A DNA stretch of 64,000 bases from Ypsolopha sequella (Eukaryota; Arthropoda; Insecta; Lepidoptera; Ypsolophidae): the NCBI GenBank assembly GCA_934047225.1, contig OW203989.1, forward strand, positions 14,979,977-15,043,976, in the 5' to 3' direction. The translations under genes were made by a program, and so were the position numbers. The notes beneath the pieces are model-generated. The model saw only the letters and a list, made by a program, of their open reading frames with translations. It searched no databases and was not told the origin of the DNA. Positions 45,144-58,600 of this stretch are shown piece after piece (positions within the stretch are counted from its first letter, which is position 1; every line of letters starts with the position of its first letter).

Positions 45144-45660
45144 TTACCGAACAGTTTTGCACATAATAGCACAACAGAAGCTTATGTATAGACGAACAGC
45201 TCGGTTACAAGTTACAAAATAATGGTGGTTAACTTACCGAACGGTTTTGCAAATAATAACATAGCAGAAGCTTATATCTAGACGAACAGTTCGGTTACTG
45301 CTAACATAATAACGGTGGTCAACTTACCAAACGGTTTTACAAATGATAACCTAACAGAAGCTTATGTCTAGACGAACAGTTCGGTTATTAGTTACATAAT
45401 TATGATGTTTTCCTTACCGAACGGTTTTGCGAATGATAACTTAACAGAAGCCTAAGTCTAGACGAACAGTTCGGCTATTAGTTACATAATAAAGATGGTT
45501 AACTTACCGAACAGGTTTGCAAATGGTAACCTGACACATGTTTGCCTACAGATGACTAGGTCGGTTACTATTTACCGAACTGATTTGCAAATTATAACAT
45601 GACATAGGCTAAGCAATAGACGAACACTTTGATTATTATTACGCTAGGTAATTGAGCAAA
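45144..45660. repeat. 90-bp tandem array with CGAACAGTTCG palindrome
   Basis: TTACCGAAC starts recur at 45144, 45234, 45324, 45414 and 45504 (exactly 90 bp each), then a shorter degenerate unit at 45572. Each full unit carries ACCGAACGGTTTTGCA, AGAAGCTTAT and CTAGACGAACAGTTCGGTTA; CGAAC-A-GTTCG is a perfect palindrome and is retained in most units. It lies just inside the right end of the inner element. Confidence 0.92.
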
Positions 45661-46492
45661 ACATTACAAGAAAGGGTCAGTTGAAGATTACATCATTAAA
45701 ATAACTGAACTAGGTTCGGTAGTGTAGTACATGCAGTTCGCTCGTCACAATTTCTCGGCAACGTATAGACAAAAGTTCAGTTATATATAAAGGACTTTTT
45801 TTTTCAGTGCACATGACCGGAAGTGTGGAGGAGCCATTTCGTCTTCCGAAAAACGCGTTGCGGCATATAAGTCGCGAACGATACATTTTACAAAAAAAAA
45901 GTTTAAATAAACAAAAAAGGTAATTTTATTTTACACAAAAAAAGTTTCTTTACATTTTTGTCCAAAGTTAAAACTTTTTGACTTGAAGCATCATAAAAAC
46001 TCAAAATCCCGGTTTTTTGAGTATATCTCGAAAACTGAGGATGTTAAAAAAAATTGATATGAAATAACGATGATTAAATTATGTGACTTTTATTAAATCT
46101 CAATTTTTTTTTTTCTCTAAAGCTTCTCGACAATATGAAAGTTCCAGTGAAGAAGAAGAAGATTTAATGTATTGAGCATGATGAATGAATGAGCAAAGAT
46201 GAATTGTATTGAGCAAAAATGTAAAGGTCATACAAATACAATTATAATACAATTTTTATATCATTTCATTTTTTTATACAATAAATAATACAATTCGTAC
46301 TACATTTCATCTACATTTACGTTGGTTGTATCTATCGCTTTATTGTCATTAATTCCCCGTTTTTCAAGGAGAAAGAAAGGAAAAAAAAGAAACCAAAAAA
46401 CCTTTTTCGGTCAGATTAAGAGAACCCACCAACATTTTAGTCAGATTAAGAAAATATGCTTTCAGGATACCGAGATAAACCTCCCCTATGAA

Positions 46493-46781
46493 AATCTGAC
46501 GCGCTCGAGTATTTCAAAAAAACTTTTTTTTTTTGCATTTTAAAAAATTCATCGTAACTTATCGTCACGCCGAAATCGTCAGTTTTTTTAAAGGGAGCTT
46601 CCTTGGGGCCTACTTAACACCCCTTCCGAAAATCTGACGCGCCCAAGTAAATTTTTTTTTTTTGCATTTTTGACTACTTAATATGCCTACCCCCACCACG
46701 CAAACCGGCAGATTAGTATACCGTTGTTATCAGAGGCACTTGGGGCATACGTAGTATGAATATCTGACGCGCTCGAGAATG
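46493..46781 (-). repeat. Right subterminal array of the outer element
   Basis: Three complements of the left motif: AATCTGACGCGCTCGAGTA (46493), AATCTGACGCGCCCAAGTA (46630) and ATCTGACGCGCTCGAGAATG (46762). Spacing mirrors the left array. Confidence 0.75.
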
Positions 46782-46956
46782 CCCAAGTAACTGTTTTTTT
46801 TAACATTTTTGAAAAACCGTACACGCCAAACGCACCGCTAAAATGGTTCTTACCATACAAGCTTTTCTTTTCGAAATTATTTTATCTTTCGATTTTGATA
46901 GGTCTCGACGGCGCCGTTGAATTACGCCATTTAGCTACCTCGCCTCCCTAACTATA

Positions 46957-49900
46957 ATAGTCATTCCGCAACGGAGCCCGGAGAGTTCGATTTTCAAAAC
47001 CAATTTCGAGTATTAAATAGAACTTTTTCATGAAGGTAGTAGAAAATATATATTTTGGTATACACATTATGAGAAAGAAGGGTTTTATTCCAGTTAGCGT
47101 GAAAGAAATACAAACCAACAAACCAACAAACCAACAACCAACACACTGAAACACTCCCGACATACATACATAAATAAATAGATATATATATATAATACCC
47201 TATATACCCCCTTAATATATATATATATAATACCCTATATACCCTACTCTCTCACTACTTACCTATCTACTATCTATTAACTATTACTACTAGTATTACT
47301 AACATATTCCTACCTAACTAAAATTAACTAAGCCTAAATAAATCTGCCTGAGTCTGCCTAACTTCCCTAAGCTACTATATTTGAAAACAAAACCAGATAA
47401 ATAAAATATATAAATTGATATGAAGAGTTCTAAGTTAGTGTAGGCCATGATGTGATCGTCTAGTCTTTGGTTAGGACCCGTAAGTTACGTTGTGTGTAGT
47501 AATCCTGGTTCTTTTAGCATGAATAGCGATGGACCAAGTATACGTTAAATATATGTTGAAACCGAAAATCAAAAGAAACTTTTAAATAAATAGCAAACTA
47601 AAAATGTTAAATGATAGATCTCTCAACCTAATAATATTACCATGAACGCTTAACCTAAATACTCTGAAATGGAATATGTTTCAAACTGTGAAAAGGTCTA
47701 TTTCGACTAAAATTTCCAAAGGCGATAATTTAATGATAAGAACATATGTATTATAAACTAAGTCTTAGTTACTTAAGTTAGGTTCTAAAATATGGAAAGG
47801 TAAAACTGGAAGAGATGAAGAATATCAGGATTTCAAAAGGTTATCAAATTATCTAATAGATGGAAATTAGTTGCTATTACAAAGCATATCGAGAATCAGA
47901 ACTGATAAAAGTCCTGCATAACCTTTAGAGATGCTATGTGGGATTTGGAATGGAAAACAGCACCTCCGCGCCGTTCCAAAGAGTTCCGTCTGTACTAAAA
48001 TCTATCACCTTAACCAAAACAACCACTACCCCATTACTCAAACTGAACTCGGTCGAATCCTCCCAATAACAACCCACTTACAACCTACATAGCTTAACGT
48101 TTGGTGCTTAATAGAAATGATTTCAACGGATATATGGCCAAAGTGTGATCGTCAGACCTTACGTCGCGCCTTAAGTAATAACCTAAATCTTTCACGTGCT
48201 AAGTAAATTGGAAATAAAATAATTAAAACCGAATTCGTAGATTTAGATAGTAAAATGTTCCGATTAGAAATTTCACTGTTTGTCAGTTAAGTCAATATAT
48301 GAAATTCATCAATATTACAAATAATAAAAGGTGAATAAAATCTCTGTAGCAATTCTGCGCCAGTCAGATTCTTAAGAGGCTATACAACCGTGAATTTACT
48401 ACGTTAAACCCGCTACTTGAAACGATACTTCACACCAAGTTCTGTAAACACTCTGTTAGACCACGTTAAGAACAAAATATATTATTTTTTTTTTTTAATA
48501 ACCACTACCAATAATTGGGGATGGATGAGATGAGGTATTTCTGAGTTTGAAATTTAATAATTTATTGATGATCAAAGCTGAATAATATTTTGACAGCTGA
48601 CCTTTATGAATGTCGTAAAACCTATTATTCGTTAGATATTTCTATACGAAAAATAACTTATTTAGTCGGCAATCTTCAAGTAAGCCATAGGACAGTAAGT
48701 AAAATTCTTACATCTGGGATTATCTTTTCATAAAATAGAGATTCAAAGTAAGCCATATCAGCAACTTCTCAGAAGTACCTTCCCTTGGATGTGGAATACC
48801 CCCTTGACTTTTTTTTTTGTGTATACTTTTTTTTTTATTCTAAATTTAAGATTTATTTATTTATTTTTAACTTTACGCGCCTATGTTGGTTCCCTGACTA
48901 CACAACTCTGGTAAAGAACCAACAAGAAATCCAGAGCGTCCCTAAACATAGAAATCACTCGTGTTGCACCATGTCCTATTCAATGATTCAGCCTCTTAAC
49001 AAATCTACTCAAGTAGTGACTAGCTGTTTCAGATAAAATTAATTTCTTAGATATTGCTTGTAGTACTCAAGTTGCTAGGTCAATATGACAAAACTATCAA
49101 GTAAAACTTAGACTTTCATATTCAGCGTACAGTCATTCTGTTTACTATTCAATAGAGAACTTCTATCTAGTTAAAATTGTAAAAACTTCTGTAATATAAT
49201 CGTCTTTGTTATATTTAAGACAAGTCAGATAAGTACCAATATCTACATTAGAATTTTATCCATTTTCTAACAATCTCTCAAATAAACTCAGATATAAAAA
49301 TGGTTTCCATGATTTTGGATCTACAATAATATTTAAGGCTTTGTCTGTGCCGGATATTATATTGACTAAAATAGCAACATGAACATTGTATTTGTTCACT
49401 TGTGCAAAAAAGAAGTAGGTAAGTTTTATAATTTTGTATGGCATTTTTACCAAAAAGGTAGCTTCTCGCTATTTATCTGACCCAGATCCATAGTATGGGC
49501 TAAGTAGGTACTCAACTAGACCAAATTCTGGACTATTTCTGTTGAACCAAGACTTTTTCTACTTGTCTTAAAATTTATAAAAGCTTGAAGATGTCCTTTA
49601 TTTTTAGAAACAAACTTCAGCAATAAAGCTATACGTTCTACATACTTCCTGGATTCGGAATAATTTTCAACGTTATTAAGGCTATCTCTCGGCCATCTAT
49701 AATTTTATTATATGACAAACAAATAAATGAATCTACACACACCTGACGAAGTATAGACGCCTTAACCATTTCAGTATAAGGTTGACTATAGTAGTACTGC
49801 TTTGCTTGACTACAGAGGAGCTATATTCTAGTCTCCTGGCGAATATAAATTAATTTTTACTAATATACCTTTATTTTCAGGTAAAGTAATTTATAAATCG

Positions 49901-52504
49901 AAAACATTCCTTCTCCAAAAAGTTGCAAACTCGCAATAACCAAACCTTTTTCCAATATATTTATGTAATTGAAATCTTTCCTATTTATAGGGAAATTTAT
50001 GATTCCAAAATTATTTAAACTAAGCTATGTACATATGTACTGAAGCTTTATTTATTTTAAAATAAAATGCTTTATCTGAATCTATGAAATTCACAATTTC
50101 GATATCAAAATCACCAACTTTATTTAAGGCTGATCATGTGATTTTTCTCATTGAACACTTTATCATAGAAACCACTCTAAATGGAATAAAATATGAACTT
50201 AAAGTCTGCCCTAATTGATAAATGAGTAACTATGGACCCGAAACTATTCTTTCTAGTTGCAAATTCAATACTAGATAATTTCACTGGATGCAAGACTTTA
50301 CCAAAATAAACCATTTTTATGAAAGGTTACTGCAAAATTGATCAAACAATTATTACAGAATTTGAAACACTTTCTTGTAATATTACATGGAAATATCTCT
50401 GATATTAATTGAGAGAATATTATTTCCAAATTATTCTTTCTATTTGCGAACTCACATAAGATTTTACTCAGATTTTCACAACAAAAGCACTCACTTCAAA
50501 CACATCACTTACCCTACATAAAGGTCAAACTTCGTTTGATAAAAAAATAAAACTTCACTTCACAAACCTATAGTCAAGAGATTGTTTCTGATCATTACCA
50601 GATTCTCTCGGCCACAAACTTAAATAATAATCTAGAATTTTCAATATTTCTAGTAACCTGACTGCTCAACCATTTTCCTACCTACATCTCTAACACAAAA
50701 TGTTACAGGCAACAATATTGGAAACTTCTGGAGTTCTGTCCTACCCACTCAACTTCTCGCGCTTTCCCGCGTTCTTTTCTATCCCGTGAATAAATTACCA
50801 CCCTACATCGAAGAATGATAATACTTACTTATTAGTAAGTATAACCTTGAAACTGAAAAATACCAATAATAGATTACCTACCTATGATTTTACCTGCCTA
50901 TCATGTCCTAAAACAAATATCCCTAAGCTGTTGGGTGTGTGAATATTTCAAAACTGGAGGAAATTCCTCACATTTACATTTAATTGCGTATGTCAACAGA
51001 CTCGGGGTGCAATGAGTTCTGGCCTATCCTAGCTAATATTTGATGAAGCGAGGTGAGTTAGTCCTCTAAATGTGCCTAAAAACCTATTACTCCCTAGCCT
51101 ATCCCTATATGGGTGCAATATGTACATATATAGATAACAAGGATACTTGTGGCCAAAGAACCTACAACCACAAGCGGATAGGAAGGAAAATAAGGTACCC
51201 TGCCAAGTGCAATGCAGGAGGAAAGATTTTCTCTCGTGTACAAGCCAGTCTCAACAGGTACAATTAAGGCGCATCTAGCGGACCTCGCCCGAGAGAGGGA
51301 ATCACTGAAATCGGAAAAACACTCCCGGCGATACCCTACATTATTTGTCCTATACAATTTCAAGGTTATTCCTCGCCATACCAGCTCGAGAAACACCCAT
51401 GCTACCCACCCCAGCAACCCCAAACTAGCTGCGGATCCTATATTTAATTTACTGAAAGCTACGGTACGACTTTAATACTTTATCAACAAATCGCGATTCA
51501 AAAAGAAACTTGCCTCATAACTTCCCCTGGCCAGCCAAACCTCACGCCGAAGCGATCATCAGTTTCAAGCCTTCGCGACCAAAACATCCGGCAATACCTA
51601 CATAAGGTAGCCCAGAATTCTTAGGAAATCATAAGACAAGCCCACTTTGAATATCTAATAAACTATTGATTATGCGCCCGTGACTCTAAATTTTGTACAT
51701 CAAAACCGAAAATTAAACATTTAGGCTAAACGAGTGCCTGCCGCTTTAAAAAAATACCTTTGGCAAATACGTCTGCATTGCCCAAGAAGAGTCTGCTAAT
51801 CCTCTCAAAAGCGCGCGCAATGGCCTTATAAAGCCTTTTCTCCTTCCCCTGTTCGATGCCCACGCAACCTTTCTAGATGTCTTCCTATTGGCTAGCCGTC
51901 GCCGCTCCAAATCGTATGATATTACGTCACACTAACCATCTCACTGCCTTCCTACAACAAACTTGTTTTAACCAGTTCTTCTATCATCAATTGCTGAATA
52001 TATTTTAGCCTCTTTCCCCCTTAACCCAAGGTTCAATTTTAGTTACAATTTGTTTTCGCGCCTACAAATCCGATTTCTCCACCGCGGTTTGAACACGCCA
52101 CGTGTAGTTCTGATAATTTTTGAATCTTTCAAGAACATTCGAATTCCAGCCGCCATATTGTTTGCTACACAACAATACTATGCTTTTTAAGATCTTAATG
52201 AAATAATGAGCAGCATGAACATTTTGTCACAATGATGTTTAGAGTTACAAGGGAAGGTGAAACCCTTAATGGTTCAATCATTCAATATTTCCTTTACTTT
52301 AAGTTGATTATTCATCTAAGCACATGAGTTTTGGTGGACCCTTCGACCTGTGGTTGGTTCCGTCTCAGTTTGGAATGTTGCCACTTTACCGAAACTTCTA
52401 AGTATTAAGGTTCATACATCATCTGTATGTTTATTATGAATAAGTACATAATAATTGTCCATTTTAGTGATACCCAATGACAGCATACCATGTGGAATGT
52501 TACA
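46957..52504. other. Long G-poor non-coding region
   Basis: About 5.5 kb without a supported gene. The plus strand is strikingly poor in G (for example 47110-47400 and 48000-48090), like the non-coding strand of the minus-strand gypsy element further right. It may therefore be retroelement UTR or LTR material, but I found no LTR pair. A segment at about 49640-49935 has a diverged relative at 53515-53810. ACGTTTGGTGCTTA at about 48098-48111 weakly resembles a reversed gypsy primer site. Confidence 0.45.
49640..49935. repeat. Diverged duplicated non-coding segment (partner 53515-53810)
   Basis: In the same order both segments have TCGGAATAATTT / GCGGAATAATTT, GGCTATCT / GCCTATCT, CCTGACGAAGTATA / CCTGACGATGTGTA, GCTTTGCTTG / GCATTGCTTG, TAAATTAATTT and ATTCCTTCTCCAAAAA. 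The order is preserved over ~300 bp despite heavy divergence, so a common origin is likely. Confidence 0.5.
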
Positions 52505-52516
52505 TTCGCCCCCGAA
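52495..52516 (-). promoter_or_regulatory. Possible gypsy polypurine tract and 3' LTR start
   Basis: On the minus strand, TTTCGGGGGCGAA is followed directly by TGTAACATTCC, the layout of a polypurine tract next to a TG-initial LTR. It lies 3.1 kb downstream of the pol stop. No matching second LTR was found in the window, so this is only a candidate. Confidence 0.25.
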
Positions 52517-55500
52517 ATATTTACGCAGGCTTCTATCTATCTAACCGGAGTAAATATTTCCCCCAAAAAGAAAAAATAATTATCACTAACATGGACCCAG
52601 CTTAATCTTTCCAAACGAATTATCATAATTTTTACCAGAATATGCTTGTTGTATGTATGTCTTATGACCAATCCTTTAACATGAATCACTAGTATCCAGA
52701 TTCCCCTACAATAGATTAATAATGGATATATTTTACTTCGATCGATAGAGGTCTGGCAGAGACGAGGGTGCCGAAGTTGTGAATTTCAACATATCCTGTG
52801 ATAATAATATGGCCATCCAATGCAATTCAACTTTTCAATTATACTAGATCTGCCATCGCTTATCCCAAATCTCACCAGATCTAACTATCAATGGACCTCC
52901 TCATAATAAATATCCCTTAATTTACCCATCCCAGGTGGAAACTTTCCTCTAATAACCCTTGAAAATCTCATGGCACATGTATAGTGTAGTTTTAAAGGAT
53001 AGCTTTTAGCTTCTTGTGTAGTATGGACTTATCATGTACTTTTTCTTTGTATTTTAACCTAACTCCAATTTTCCATAATAAGTCATTTTGTTAAATGTAG
53101 TGTTTCTGGTTCTAACCATGATAATTTAATCCTTATCGACATATCTGTTACCCCCTTAAAGCCTCTTTATAATTTCATACTTAAGGGAAATAATATATAT
53201 ATTGGGATACAATTCTTTCCAAGCATTCTTCCTTTTCTCATTCTAGTTAGTCTTACATCCCACTTTAAGGAGTCACCAGCACATCTGATTAGGATTCTTT
53301 AAATTTCCGGGTTTAAATTATAATATTAAGTCATTGAGTATGAAATTGCTTGTTAAACAAACAACTTCATTATAATTTATTGCTTTATTATTTTGAAGAT
53401 AAAGTTGTCCATGCTAGTAATTTCCGCGGATTCATTTCCTTATCTAACTGCGATAATTAAAGTTGTAAGGAAAAGTTAAAATCTGAGAAGATCAAAAATT
53501 TAGTAAGTCAGTTTTCTTGCTTACTCGGATGCGGAATAATTTCATAAGGTCTTATGCCTATCTTATAGTAAAGAAAAAAAAATAATATTTTACTTCCTTG
53601 CAAAATAATAAAATGAACGATGATTCCATCCACTCCTGACGATGTGTAAAGTCCTGATCTGCATAGTACAGGAACATATACACTTAGCACGGCATTGCTT
53701 GGCTAATGGGGTGGATTTTCCCCGGAATGAATGAAGGCATCTTTCCATTCAGATAAATTAATTTATAATTTGTTATTATTCCTTCTCCAAAAATAAGACA
53801 TGAAAACCGGACTATATTATAAAAAAAAATTCACACTATTTTAAATTTGTAAATCCAAAATAATACCGTAACCCCCCATCTGTGATTCTACCTATACCAG
53901 ACTGAGTGAATTATCCCTTCACTCCAATCGACAAACCAACTACGCCTATTACAGTATACATAAGAACAGACAAACTAACTCCATGATTGGTACTACTGCT
54001 AAAATTTAAGGAATATCTGTACGTACTTCATGTACCTACTTTATGACCCCCCCATCACTACATCAATAATAAAAATTTCCCATCATATGTAGATTTTAAA
54101 AATATATATATATATATTCATTGATACAAGGACATAGTATTGGCTTTATATCTTCCACAGTATGAGGAACCTTGATAAAAACCTTTGATCTTGTTTTATG
54201 ACAAAGTTACCTAGCATTATTGAGATAGCTACTATTGCATAATGTAATAAAAACCATAATAAGAACCATTCCTTTCTCATAATGCAAAAAAAAAAAAAAA
54301 AAAATAAGAAATGAAAATCCTAGTATAATAATCAATTATATACCCAATATAAGTCGAAGACTCCACCAACAAGAGCACAATTCTTAAATAAAATTGAATG
54401 ATCTTCTGAGCTTGTCTATAAAATATATGAACCTACACAGATGACAAAGATTTATCTTGATATTTCAATTTAATTGACAAAATCTTTGTTTTACATTTAG
54501 AAATTACTTTTATTAAAAAGAAGAGATACTCTACGAATCAAGCACAATTACCAACTCCAGCCTATGTCACAATTTACATGTTGACAATGATTAAAAGAGT
54601 TGACCCCAGACAATGAACAACAGAGGACACCTCACCGACAAGAGCTAAGCTCTTAAATAATTGATGAAGTGAAATTAAAATAATAAGAAAAGAAAATTAT
54701 GAGTTACGTGCGTTTGGGTGAATTTAAAATTTCTATACCGAAAGTGGACTCTTGATCAAGTTAATTTAAGGCGAAGATAGTTGGTCGACTTTATTCTCTT
54801 TTTGTTTTCCTTAATGTCTTTCAACTAAAATATGTTGTGTAACTCCTCTTAGTAGAGTAGACTCATCCCTTTATTATGATTATCCTAATATCCTATTATT
54901 ACAAACCCAGGTTTGATTCTGTTTTGATTTCTATTCCTATGAAATTCATGAAAGCCCAACTACTGAAAGTTTGCTGTGTATTTAAATCCGAAACATAAAC
55001 ATAAAATAGATAAATATTATTATTATTAATAAAAATTATGGCCTCTGATAATGTGTGCGTCCAACACACTTAATTCCGCCAAAATAGATTAATATTAGAT
55101 AAGTATTTATAAACAAAATATATTTTCTTTGACTCCTTACAGAGCACATAAAATATTTATATTCTACTTTAACTTTTGTTTATTTTATTTTTTATTTTTG
55201 TTTAAGTTTTCTTTCCTCGGTCAAGATTTATTACATTTTATTACATATGTTTTTTTTTTTTTTAATATCCCCTACCGGTATTGTGGATCGATAAGGTCGA
55301 ATATCCCCGTATATATTCAAACCTTATTAATTCTGATTACTTTTCAATGAAAATCACATTCTCAATTTAATAAGGATGAATTACAGGTTTATTTTCCCTC
55401 GGATGGGGTTTGATCCGTGAATTTTTTTATATATATTTTTTTTCTTTAATTTAATTACAAAAACAAGAATTACAAACCTTATTAACAAAAAAAAATTTAT

Positions 55501-55669
55501 CATTGTTATTTTTAATCCATATCTGAATCACAAAAAAAAATCTAAATAAAAATCAAACCATTTCAACTTAAATTAGTATTTCTTTACTGAATCAATATTT
55601 TTCACCTAAATGTATATAATTTTCTTACAACTTTTAATCATAAACATATTTATACTGATACAAAATTTC
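52517..55669. other. Non-coding region downstream of gypsy pol
   Basis: About 3.15 kb, AT-rich, with no env-like frame. It contains the diverged duplicate 53515-53810, an A-run at 54288-54303 and several T-runs. On the minus strand it is immediately 3' of pol and may be the element's 3' UTR. Confidence 0.4.
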
Positions 55670-58600
55670 TTAGGTGATTATCGATGACGGTTCCCGACTC
55701 AACCCTCCCAACTCCTTCTCTTTATAATATCTCGATAGATGTATCGTGTTGAACTTCCCTCTAATTTCGTTGGTTTCTGGATTTACTAGAACATAAACAT
55801 TCTGACACGGAACCTCAGCTACAATGTATGGCCCTTCATAAATTGGTTCAAATTTCTTAGTTATCTTTTGACTAGCGTCTGACTTATTCAGTCGTTTAAT
55901 TTTGACAAAGTCTCCTATCTGGAATTGAGTTAATCTATACCGCTTATTGAATTTAAATTGCCGCTTCTCCCCAGCCTTTATGAGATTTTCTCTAGCCTTT
56001 TCTCTCACTAAATCTATGTCCATGTCAACATTAAACTTTCCTATCACCTTATCACAAGTTAACTGTGTTGTTTCTCCGTACATAATCTCACACGGTGTAA
56101 ATCCCGTACTCTCATGATACGTATTATTATATAATCGTTCTATCTTTGGTAACATCGATACCCAACCTTTATGATTGGTTCTACAGTAAGTTCTGAACAA
56201 CCGCCCTAGTTCCTTATTAACCCTTTCAGTAGTATTGGGGCGTGGGTTCCTAACAGTAGTGTAGATGACTCTTACTCCCATTTCTCTCATGCTTTCCTTC
56301 CACATTTTACTTGCAAATTGTGTTCCATTATCCGACATTATAGCAGCTGGTTTTATGATTTCGAAAAATTTATTTACTTTACCTATGACTGATCTTGACG
56401 TTGCTTTCTTTAACTCATAGAATTTTACGAATTTACTGAACGAATCTTGTATGACTAAGATATAGTTCATTCCAAACTGTCCAGTAGGTAAAGGTCCATA
56501 CAGATCAATCATGACTATTTCTCCTATTTCCCTTGTAATTATTGGCTGACAGGGCCCTACTCTATTAACATTATTACTTTTAGTCACCTGGCAATCATGA
56601 CAAGACCTCAAGACTGCCCTAACTTGTCTCGTTAATCCCCTCCAGTAGAATCTATCCCTTATATACTTGATCACCTTAAACGCCCCTTGATGTCCCATTT
56701 CTATGTGTACCTGTTTTATAACTTCATCTCTTAACGATTCAGGTAAATAGATTAAACCTTTAGCTGATCTTTCGGGTTTAAATAATAACACATCATTCTC
56801 TACTGAACATCTTCTTATTATTCTTCCTAACTTATCTGACCAGGTGTTTCCATTATCTAACTCTTCTAGTATTCCCTTAATCTCTCTGTCTTCCTTTTGC
56901 AGTTGAGACAATGACCCTAATTTCTTTAATAAATCTTTGTTTGCCCTAGTTTCTGTGTATGCGATTTCAGGTAACCTAACTTTGTCCTCCTGCAAAATCT
57001 CCCCTTCAGGTGGATACCTTGATAAAATATCTGCTCCCACATTCTCCTTCCCCTTAATATGTCGAACTTCATATTGGAATTGCTCTAAATAATTAACCCA
57101 TCTAGTTACTCTTGCATTAAATAACTTCCAAGTTTTGACAAAAGTTAAGGCTTTATGGTCGGTCATTATTATAACTTGTGATCCCCTTAAATATGTCTCG
57201 AATTTTTCTAAGCAACATATTATTGAATAAAATTCTTGTTCGGTAACTGTCCAGTTCAATTGAGCTCCCCTTAAAGCTTTACTATAAAATCCCAAAATTT
57301 TCATCTCCCCTTCATCGCTCAGTTGATATAAAAAACCAGCAATACCAATTTGTGAACTATCTGTCTGTAAGTAGTAAGGTTTACTAAAGTCTGGGTGATT
57401 TAACTGAATAGTATTTATGAATAAAGCCTTTATCTTGTCAAAAGCTTGCTGCTCATCTATTCCCCAGTGCCACCCCTGTTCTTTCTTGAGTAATTTGCAC
57501 AATGGATTTATGTACATATTATAGTTTGGAATGAATTTCCTATAAAAATTACACAAACCCAAAAAAGCTCTAACTTGTTTTAACTTTCTAGGCACAGGGA
57601 ATTTCTGTATAGCCTCTACTTTGCTAGGATCAGTTCTAATTCCCTCTGTGGATATAATAAATCCCAACATCTTTATCTCCTTGCTCAAAAATTCACACTT
57701 ATTCAAGTTACATGTTAACCCGGCTCTTTGTAAACGATTCATTACTGTGTCTAAGTGCTCTAAATGCTGGTCTAAAGTCCCAGTCGTCATTATTGCTAAA
57801 TCATCTAAGTAATTGACACAGTAGTCCCTAACTTCATGTCCCAGTATCTTATCTATGGCCCTACTGAAGCTACCAACTGAAGTTTTTAATCCTTGTGGTA
57901 ATACGTTATAAACGTACGATTTCCCGTTAAATGTAAACCCTGTATATTGTTTGCTTGCCTCTGTGATTGGAATTTGAAAGTAGGCATTTTTCAGATCTAT
58001 GACAGATATGTAATTCGTACCATGAAATGAATTAATTACGTCAATTTGCAAGGGTGGTTTTTCTGTTTCTGCTATCATATATTGATTGATACCCCTGGCA
58101 TCTAAAAGTGGTCTCAACTCCCCATCCCTTTTTAAGGTAAATGTTAAAGGACTGCAATATGGTGTTGAGGACCTACTTATTATTCCTTGTTCTTCCATTT
58201 CCCTTAACTTTTCCTCTACTTTGCTCCTATAGGCATAAGGAACTGGATAAGTTTTTCTGACTATCGGTGCATGGCTTTCCATCTTAATTTCATGTTCATA
58301 ACATGTCGCCCTTCCCAATTTCGAATCGAACAACCCCTTATACTTTCTCAATAATCTTTCTAACTTTCCTAAGTCCCCCACTTCTAATTGTTCTCCTACC
58401 TTATATCCCTGTGGCTCCCCCATCTCCCCTTCAATATAGTCTAATTCCCCTTTTAAATATTCATCAACCTCCGGCTCAAAGAATTTTATCAACTGCCTTT
58501 CCCCATCCTGCACTATCAATAATCCTTTATCAGGTTCACTCAGCAAAATCTCTACATGGTTGTACTTCATCCAATCGAACCCTAATATTAACTGTCTACA

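Larger units (their letters stand above)
42256..45809. mobile_element. Inner CACTG-ended element, 3.55 kb, nested in the outer one
   Basis: Termini CACTGAAAAAAATAA and its inverse counterpart TTTTTTTTTCAGTG, followed inside by AACCGAAC / GTTCAGTT. CA dinucleotides flank both sides. CACTG ends and CCGAAC/GTTCGG subterminal repeats resemble the CACTA/Mirage/Chapaev (CMC) supergroup. Content: a transposase-associated C-terminal remnant (43210-43542), a nested MITE (44665-45072), a perfect 15-bp hairpin ATTATTACTTGCCTT with 8-nt loop (44280-44317), and the 90-bp array (45144-45660). No full transposase, so it is defective. Confidence 0.6.
41862..46956. mobile_element. Outer TIR element, ~5.1 kb
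   Basis: TAGTTAGGGAGGCGA at 41864-41878 is repeated in inverse at 46940-46954, and weaker similarity continues outward (AATGACC / GTCATT). Near each end a motif related to TACTCGAGCGCGTCAGAT occurs three times, pointing inward from the left (41898, 42036, 42172) and as its complement on the right (46493, 46630, 46760). Spacing is about 131-138 bp on both sides. No transposase of its own is visible; almost the whole interior is a second element. Superfamily unknown; flanking target duplication not clear. Confidence 0.7.

Noticed and set aside
45144..45660. CRISPR-like array
   Set aside because: Units are contiguous 90-bp tandem repeats without unique spacers, in a eukaryotic transposon.
48098..48111. 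ACGTTTGGTGCTTA as a reversed gypsy primer-binding site
   Set aside because: The essential TGG end is altered and no LTR edge adjoins it.
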